Source of the DNA: an uncultured Burkholderiales bacterium
Lineage (GTDB): Bacteria > Pseudomonadota > Gammaproteobacteria > Burkholderiales > Burkholderiaceae_C
Length of the DNA stretch: 7,208 nucleotides
Reading direction: 5' to 3'
NCBI GenBank assembly: GCA_903871865.1
Contig: CAIQIL010000567.1
Location: 1 to 7,208, forward strand
Positions within the stretch are counted from its first letter, which is position 1, and each line of letters opens with the position of its first letter. The notes beneath the pieces were generated by a model. It searched no databases. It saw only the letters and a program-made list of their open reading frames with translations, and was not told the DNA's origin. This document shows, piece after piece, positions 4,758 through 7,208 of the stretch. Position numbers and translations under genes: made by a program.

Positions 4758-6093
4758 ATGGCCGTCACCCCGAACCCCATGACCCACGAGCCCGGCACTT
4801 TGGCCGAACCCACCAGTGCTGGCCAGAAGCTGCGCTCTGCACTGGCCATTGGCAAAACCCGCTGGGTGATGCTGTCGCTGGTGTTTTTCGCCACCACGCT
4901 GAACTACATCGACCGCGCTGCGCTCGGTGTGATGCAGCCGGTGCTGGCCAAGGCGATGAACTGGACGCCGAAGGACTACGCCGACATCAACTTCTGGTTC
5001 CAGGTGGGTTACGCCATCGGTTTCGCCGCACAAGGCCGTTTCATCGACGTGGTCGGTGTGAAGCGGGCCTTCGCGCTGGCCGTGCTGCTGTGGAGCATCG
5101 CAGCCGGTGCGCACGGTCTGGCCGTGTCGGCGGCGGGCTTCATGGTCTGCCGCTTCTTCCTGGGCCTGGCCGAAGCCGCGAACTACCCCTCGTGCGTGAA
5201 GACCACGCGACTGTGGTTCCCGGCCGGTGAGCGCGCCATGGCGACCGGCATCTTCAACGCCGGCACCAACGTGGGCGCGATGCTCACGCCGGTGATGCTG
5301 CCCTTCATCCTGCAGGTCTGGGGCTGGCAAGTGGCCTTCTACTTCATCGGCTCGTTGGGCGCGGTGTGGCTGCTGTTCTGGCTGAAGAATTACCACAACC
5401 CGGAAGAGCACCCCCAGCGTCACGGCCCGCGAGCTGCAGCACGTGCAGCAAGGTGTGGAGCCCGATGCCGAGAAGGTGCCTTACTCGCGCATCATCCGCA
5501 TGCGCGGCACCTGGGCGTTTGCGCTGGCCTTCGCCATGACGGCGCCGGTGTTCTGGTTCTACCTGTACTGGCTGCCGCCTTTCCTGAACCAGCAGTACAA
5601 CCTGGGCATCAGCGTCTCGAAGATGGGCATCCCGCTGATCATCATCTACCTGACCGCCGACGTGGGCAGCGTGGGCGGCGGCATCCTGTCGTCGTGGATG
5701 ATCGGCCGTGGCATGCAGCCGGTGAGGGCGCGCTTGACCTCGATGTTGATCTGTGCGCTGTGCATCACCTCGGTGGTGTTCGCGGCCGGTGCCAGCAGCC
5801 TGTGGATGGCGGTGGCGGCGATCTCGATCGCGATTGGCGCGCACCAGGCCTGGACGGCCAACATCTGGTCGATGGTGATGGACTACACCCCCAAGCACGT
5901 GGTGAGCTCGGTGTTCGGCTTCGGCGGCATGATCGGTGCCATCGGCGGCATGTTCATGACCCAGCTGGTGGGCTATGTGCTGACGGTGACGAACAACAAC
6001 TACACGGTGCTGTTCACGATGATCCCGGCGGCTTACTTTGTTGCGCTGACGTGGCTGTATTTCATGGCGCCGCGCCAGGTGGAAGCGGCCTGA
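4758..6093 (+). pseudogene. MFS transporter (anion:cation symporter type), frameshifted at a C run
   Basis: An MFS permease in two frames. The first half runs from ATG 4758 (GGAGA ribosome-binding site at 4745-4749) to about 5411. It has the first transmembrane segment with LNYIDRAALGV, the MFS loop 2-3 motif GRFIDVVGVKRA and FFLGLAEAANYPSC, which together point to the ACS family of sugar-acid/organic-anion symporters. The second half continues one base later to the TGA at 6091-6093, with further membrane segments and a short PRQVEAA tail. Deleting one C from the five at 5411-5415 joins them through HPSVTARELQHVQQGVEPDA, the expected central cytoplasmic loop, giving 444 residues, a normal family length. 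As written, the first frame stays open to 6098 and would encode 446 residues with a nonsense second half. Both halves look intact otherwise, so a sequencing error or a very recent mutation is likely. The substrate is unknown; the divergent dehydrogenase and nearby pca genes suggest a carboxylate. Confidence 0.85.
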
Positions 6094-6119
6094 TCTGACG
6101 CCTTCACGTTCGTTTTTTC

Positions 6120-6147
6120 AAAGGGCCTTCGGGCCCTTTTTCTTTGG
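6120..6147 (+). terminator. Intrinsic terminator after the MFS transporter
   Basis: AAAGGGCC (6120-6127), a TTCG tetraloop (6128-6131) and GGCCCTTT (6132-6139) form a perfect 8-bp stem, followed by T-rich sequence ending around 6145. The extra-stable UUCG loop closed by C-G and the trailing U-tract make this a textbook Rho-independent terminator 26 nt beyond the transporter stop codon. On the opposite strand the stem is followed by A residues, so it acts in one direction only. Confidence 0.92.
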
Positions 6148-6186
6148 GCGAGCTTCACCTGTGCGGAGGTTGGTGCGGCCGAGGGC

Positions 6187-6319
6187 GGCCAGGGGAGGCC
6201 GCTGCAGGCCTTGGGCGCGGGGCATCACCGAGTCCGATGGCCATCACCCCTTGAACACCGACCAGGCGGGGGCAGGGCAGGACACCGCGCATGCGGGCCC
6301 GCAGCGGCCTCCCCTGGCC
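6187..6319. repeat. 19-bp perfect inverted repeat with 95-bp spacer in a non-coding stretch
   Basis: The arms at 6187-6205 and 6301-6319 are exact reverse complements over 19 bp (ends GGCCAGGGG / CCCCTGGCC). Beyond one mismatch the outer side keeps five more matching bases. The arms enclose 95 bp with no convincing gene, including the palindrome GATGGCCATC (6236-6245). No transposase or target-site duplication was seen. The element could be a dispersed intergenic repeat, a small non-autonomous element or a structured RNA; the sequence alone does not decide. Confidence 0.6.
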
Positions 6320-6433
6320 ACCCTCTGGGGGCGGCGCAAGTGCGTGCGGGCGGGCGTGCGGGCTGTGTGGGTGCAGGTCGGTGTGGATGCGGGTGAGTCA
6401 CACAGCGCGGCGTTGATCGGCCGTTGCAGGCAC
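6320..6433. other. GC-rich intergenic stretch without a recognisable gene
   Basis: Between the inverted repeat and the livF terminator no supported gene is seen. It contains two copies of GCGTGCGGGC (6342-6351 and 6354-6363) with a 12-bp period, and an 8-bp inverted repeat GCTGTGTG/CACACAGC (6362-6369 and 6399-6406). Short open frames here lack ribosome-binding sites and recognisable protein sequence. Confidence 0.4.
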
Positions 6434-6467
6434 AAAAAAGGGGCGTGCCCGGTGAAGGACACGCCCC
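6434..6467 (-). terminator. Intrinsic terminator of the LivF-type ABC gene
   Basis: Reading the minus strand, GGGGCGTG (6460-6467) and CACGCCCC (6440-6447) form a perfect 8-bp GC-rich stem around a 12-nt loop, followed immediately by six T residues (6434-6439). It lies about 50 nt beyond the stop codon of the ABC ATPase gene, the usual position of a Rho-independent terminator, which implies that this ATPase is the last gene of its operon. Confidence 0.9.
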
Positions 6468-6517
6468 AAGGGTGCAGTCACCGCCGCAGCGGCCCCTGCC
6501 TCTGGCTCAACGGTTGG

Positions 6518-7208
6518 TCAAACGGTGGAGGTCGTCGCGGCCGTGGTGGGCGCAGCGTGTGCGCCGCCGAGGAAGATGCGTTCGAGGTTGGGGTCGGCCA
6601 GCAGCTCGTCGGCGGGCTTGTGCAGCACCAGGCGGCCCGACTCCAGCGCGATGGCTTCGTCGGCCATCTTCAACGCGCTCTTGACGTTTTGCTCGACCAT
6701 CAGCACCGTGGTGCCCTGGTCGGCCAGCTTGCGCAGCAGCTTGAACACATCGACCACCACCATGGGCGACAGGCCGATGGAGGGCTCGTCGATCAGGATG
6801 ACCTTGGGGCGCAGCAGCAGCGCGCGGCCCACTTCCAGCTGCTTTTGCTCGCCGCCCGACAACGATGAGGCCAGCGAGTGCAGGCGCTCCTTGACGCGGG
6901 GGAAAAGCTCCAGCACTTCGGGGATGCGCTCGTGCGTGGTCTTCATGCCCAGCGTGATGCCGCCCAGCTCCAGGTTTTCATAGACCGAGAGCTGACCGAA
7001 CAGGTTGCGACCCTGAGGCACGAAAGCGATGCCGTGTTTGACCAGCAGGTCTTTCGCGCTGGCGCCGGTGATGTTCTCGCCGTCCAGCTTGATGGCACCC
7101 GAGCGCATCTTGGTCAGGCCGAAGATGGCCTTGAGCACGGTGGATTTGCCCGCGCCATTGGGGCCCAGCAGCAGCGTGATCTTGCCGCGCTTGGCCTTGA
7201 AGCTCAGG
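6518..7208 (-). CDS. livF: Branched-chain amino acid-type ABC transporter ATPase LivF (N-terminus cut by window)
   Basis: The visible 229 residues are an ABC ATPase of the hydrophobic/branched-chain amino acid (HAAT) family, second-ATPase (LivF) type, which would power import with LivG, LivH, LivM and a periplasmic binding protein. The motifs in order are Walker A GPNGAGKST, Q-loop FVPQGRNLF, signature LSGGEQKQLEVGRAL, Walker B VILIDEPSIGLSP and the VEQNV segment typical of LivF in the H-loop region. Walker A starts only 14 residues into the visible part, so about 20 N-terminal residues lie beyond the window edge. A GTG at 7138 is inside the Walker A helix and is not the start. The C-terminus ends in a low-complexity Ala/Thr tail (AAPTTAATTSTV). 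The gene ends its operon, given the terminator downstream. The substrate is unknown: members of this family also carry aromatic acids or amides, and linkage to pca genes is only suggestive. Confidence 0.9.
   Translation of the reverse strand, partial: LSFKAKRGKITLLLGPNGAGKSTVLKAIFGLTKMRSGAIKLDGENITGASAKDLLVKHGIAFVPQGRNLFGQLSVYENLELGGITLGMKTTHERIPEVLELFPRVKERLHSLASSLSGGEQKQLEVGRALLLRPKVILIDEPSIGLSPMVVVDVFKLLRKLADQGTTVLMVEQNVKSALKMADEAIALESGRLVLHKPADELLADPNLERIFLGGAHAAPTTAATTSTV

Noticed and set aside
5412..6098. Second half of the 4512-6098 frame as a genuine C-terminal domain
   Set aside because: After the C run the frame becomes His/Arg/Gly-rich with no membrane segments, while the neighbouring frame encodes perfect MFS helices over the same DNA.
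6161..6868. 235-residue plus-strand frame across the intergenic stretch and livF
   Set aside because: It is low complexity, crosses a terminator and overlaps a clear ABC ATPase on the other strand.
7136..7138. GTG at 7138 as start of the ABC ATPase
   Set aside because: The frame continues upstream to the window edge and includes GPNGAGKST directly before this codon, so the gene is simply cut by the window.
1..7208. CRISPR array, tRNA, rRNA, insertion sequence, phage or toxin-antitoxin/defence system
   Set aside because: No regularly spaced repeats, tRNA cloverleaf, transposase, integrase or defence-family protein could be recognised on either strand.

Overview
The window is GC-rich with densely packed genes. 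Its gene families and codon use suggest a betaproteobacterium, most likely Burkholderiales/Comamonadaceae-like; this placement is an inference, because no rRNA or other marker gene is present.

The left half (about 1-3663) is a catabolic module for the last two steps of the beta-ketoadipate pathway. On the minus strand, read right to left, are pcaI and pcaJ (the two subunits of 3-oxoadipate:succinyl-CoA transferase) and pcaF (3-oxoadipyl-CoA thiolase). The junctions are only 10 and 29 bp, so this looks like one transcript, followed by a strong hairpin at the left edge. An IclR-family regulator of the PcaR/PobR type is divergently transcribed from pcaI. The shared 168-bp intergenic region holds two similar GTTC/GAAC-type inverted repeats that overlap plausible promoter elements, as expected for PcaR operators. 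The ring-cleavage and lactone-forming genes (pcaGH, pcaB, pcaC, pcaD) are not in this window.

The centre (3664-6093) holds a shikimate/quinate dehydrogenase-like oxidoreductase on the minus strand, whose stop codon abuts the regulator's stop codon with no intervening base. Divergent from it is an MFS transporter of the anion:cation symporter type. The dehydrogenase keeps the catalytic Lys and Asp but lacks the usual substrate-binding Gln and has an Asp where NAD-preferring enzymes do, so its substrate may not be shikimate. The transporter reading frame is broken by one extra base in a run of five C at 5411-5415. Removing one C restores a continuous 444-residue protein. A 15-bp perfect palindrome lies just before the transporter start. 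A plausible but unproven reading is that the transporter imports, and the dehydrogenase oxidises, a hydroaromatic or related acid that feeds the protocatechuate/beta-ketoadipate route.

The right part (6094-7208) has a clean UUCG-loop terminator after the transporter. It is followed by about 280 bp of non-coding DNA with a perfect 19-bp inverted repeat separated by 95 bp. Then comes an intrinsic terminator for a minus-strand LivF-type branched-chain amino acid ABC ATPase, cut off at its N-terminus by the window edge.

Most of the window is ordinary catabolic gene content. The items most worth a second look are the atypical dehydrogenase, the frameshifted transporter, the tandem operator and the 19-bp inverted repeat.
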